6,566 nucleotides of DNA from Paramuribaculum sp. (GTDB lineage Bacteria; Bacteroidota; Bacteroidia; Bacteroidales; Muribaculaceae): positions 1 to 6,566 of the forward strand of contig JAIDXU010000056.1 in NCBI GenBank assembly GCA_029058455.1, in the 5' to 3' direction. Below are positions 5,787 through 6,566 of the stretch, one piece after another (positions within the stretch are counted from its first letter, which is position 1; every line of letters starts with the position of its first letter). A model generated the notes under the pieces. That model did no database searches and had not been told where the DNA came from. It saw only the letters and a list, made by a program, of their open reading frames with translations. Position numbers and translations under genes: made by a program.

Positions 5787-6485
5787 TCAGTTGTGGCTCT
5801 CTTTAATGTTACGCTCTATGGCCATTGCAAGAGGAATAAGCAGATGGTTTTCGATCTCAGCATGGCTTTCGAGGTCGGTTTCGCAGTTGTAGATATCCAC
5901 CAATACATCATACATCCTGTCGGGAACAGAGGTGGTGTAATATCTCATGATTATATTTTTGAGTTCGGAGAGTTTGAGAGCTACCTCATCATGGTGACGA
6001 CGAAACCGGTCTATTGAATAGTCGGTGGGATGCTCTCCCGCCGCTATCGCCCTGACATAGGGGAATACATGTTTTTCTTCGTTTGAAAAATGACGCTTCA
6101 CCTCCGCGATATAATTGTCGAAAAATCTTACGATAGCGGGATTTATGTCGGAATGACCGGCGTCGAGTGCCTCAAGCAGATTGGCGCGAATGTGCGGAAA
6201 CTTATAGGCCATGAAATAGTCGTGGGATTTGTGGAGAAAATCCACAATTCCACGAGCAATTTCAGGACTCTTTTTGTAGTCGGGAGTAGGAAGATGACCC
6301 GACAACAGATAGTTAACCACCATCAGAAAGATGTCGGTATTGATTTCAGCCTCATTACAAACCTCCTCGATGGTTTTGTTACCAAACCCGAGCGGAATTG
6401 AAAACCGGCTCAGAATCGGAAGTATGTTGAAATCGGCGTCAATGAGATCAACAACCGAGTCTGCTTTGGTGAAGTATCTTTTCAA
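5787..6485 (-). CDS. Hemerythrin-domain protein, YtfE/ScdA (RIC)-like
   Basis: Predicted cytoplasmic non-haem di-iron protein of 232 aa, related to the iron-centre repair proteins YtfE/ScdA. Residues 6-60 resemble the ScdA N-terminal domain (DLIDADFNILPILSRFSIPL, then GFGNKTIEEVCNEAEI), but the Cys pair of that domain is missing: SIPLGFGN stands where relatives have a DFCCGG-type sequence. The C-terminal part is a hemerythrin-like four-helix bundle. Likely ligands are His88, His132 with Glu136, His164 or His165, and His208 with Glu212. The intervals (44, 4, 32-33, 43-44, 4) nearly equal those of E. coli YtfE (84, 129/133, 160, 204/208). The start is TTG at 6485; there is no in-frame ATG until residue 55, which would remove the N-terminal domain. 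The gene starts 31 bp after the stop of the upstream partial gene and is followed after 11 bp by the LuxR-type regulator. A role in handling damage from oxygen or nitric oxide is inferred from the family only. Confidence 0.88.
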   Translation of the reverse strand: MKRYFTKADSVVDLIDADFNILPILSRFSIPLGFGNKTIEEVCNEAEINTDIFLMVVNYLLSGHLPTPDYKKSPEIARGIVDFLHKSHDYFMAYKFPHIRANLLEALDAGHSDINPAIVRFFDNYIAEVKRHFSNEEKHVFPYVRAIAAGEHPTDYSIDRFRRHHDEVALKLSELKNIIMRYYTTSVPDRMYDVLVDIYNCETDLESHAEIENHLLIPLAMAIERNIKESHN

Positions 6486-6516
6486 GGAAAAACAGGTGTT
6501 GGGAGAGATGGGTACT

Positions 6517-6566
6517 TTATTCTTCGGTAGCGGCTTCTTCGGCAGCTTCCTCAGGTTTCTCAGCCG
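6517..6566 (-). CDS. C-terminal tail of an acidic Ala/Glu-rich protein, possibly ribosomal protein S16 (5' part beyond right edge)
   Basis: Only the last 15 residues are visible, reading AEKPEEAAEEAATEE before a TAA at 6517-6519. Bacteroidales S16 proteins carry a long C-terminal extension of alternating Ala, Glu and Pro of this kind, so rpsP is the best guess. Other acidic-tailed proteins cannot be excluded. The reading frame is distinct from that of the hemerythrin gene, which begins 31 bp downstream, so the hemerythrin-regulator pair may be partly transcribed by read-through from this gene. No promoter or terminator is evident in the 31-bp gap. Confidence 0.5.
   Translation of the reverse strand, partial: AEKPEEAAEEAATEE

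Noticed and set aside
6486..6566. N-terminal extension of the hemerythrin protein to the right edge
   Set aside because: The frame is open, but its product is basic and Pro/Lys/Leu-rich and overlaps the acidic Ala/Glu-rich tail in another frame, which ends at a proper stop and looks like real coding sequence.

Overview
The window reads as chromosomal DNA from a member of the Bacteroidota, most likely the order Bacteroidales; Muribaculaceae is a guess from the style of the proteins. The evidence is three intergenic matches to the Bacteroides-type -7 promoter element (TAnnTTTG, each time TAACTTTGC), A/T-rich translation starts without strong Shine-Dalgarno sequences, and protein families typical of this phylum: a DUF5063 protein, a PorT-like outer-membrane barrel ending in Phe, and a secreted cyclophilin with a Bacteroidales-type insertion.

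Layout. On the minus strand, from about 1004 leftward, a small unrecognised protein (124 aa) is followed after 25 bp by a secreted cyclophilin-type peptidyl-prolyl isomerase that runs off the left edge. Rightward from a divergent 154-bp promoter region lies phoH. A second rightward unit starts at a promoter plus a 16-bp perfect hairpin (2174-2223). It holds four closely spaced genes: an outer-membrane beta-barrel protein, a DUF5063 protein, an NlpC/P60 lipoprotein and metA. Facing them from the right edge on the minus strand is the acidic C-terminal tail of a protein that resembles Bacteroidales ribosomal protein S16. It is followed by a YtfE/ScdA-like hemerythrin-domain protein and a LuxR-type regulator with a degenerate receiver domain. 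The hemerythrin and regulator genes are 11 bp apart and form a two-gene unit that ends 10 bp from the metA stop.

How the genes work together. Most of the window is housekeeping: protein folding (PPIase), RNA-linked ATPase (PhoH), cell-envelope and peptidoglycan work (barrel protein, NlpC/P60) and methionine synthesis (MetA, predicted to use acetyl-CoA). The part with the most regulatory interest is the hemerythrin-regulator pair. The di-iron ligand set matches the spacing of YtfE, but the N-terminal Cys pair of that family is absent. The regulator has lost the acidic pocket and the conserved Lys of a normal receiver. I see no mobile element, CRISPR array, tRNA or rRNA, and no convincing sign of a wholly new system. 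No gene-free stretch exceeds 300 bases.
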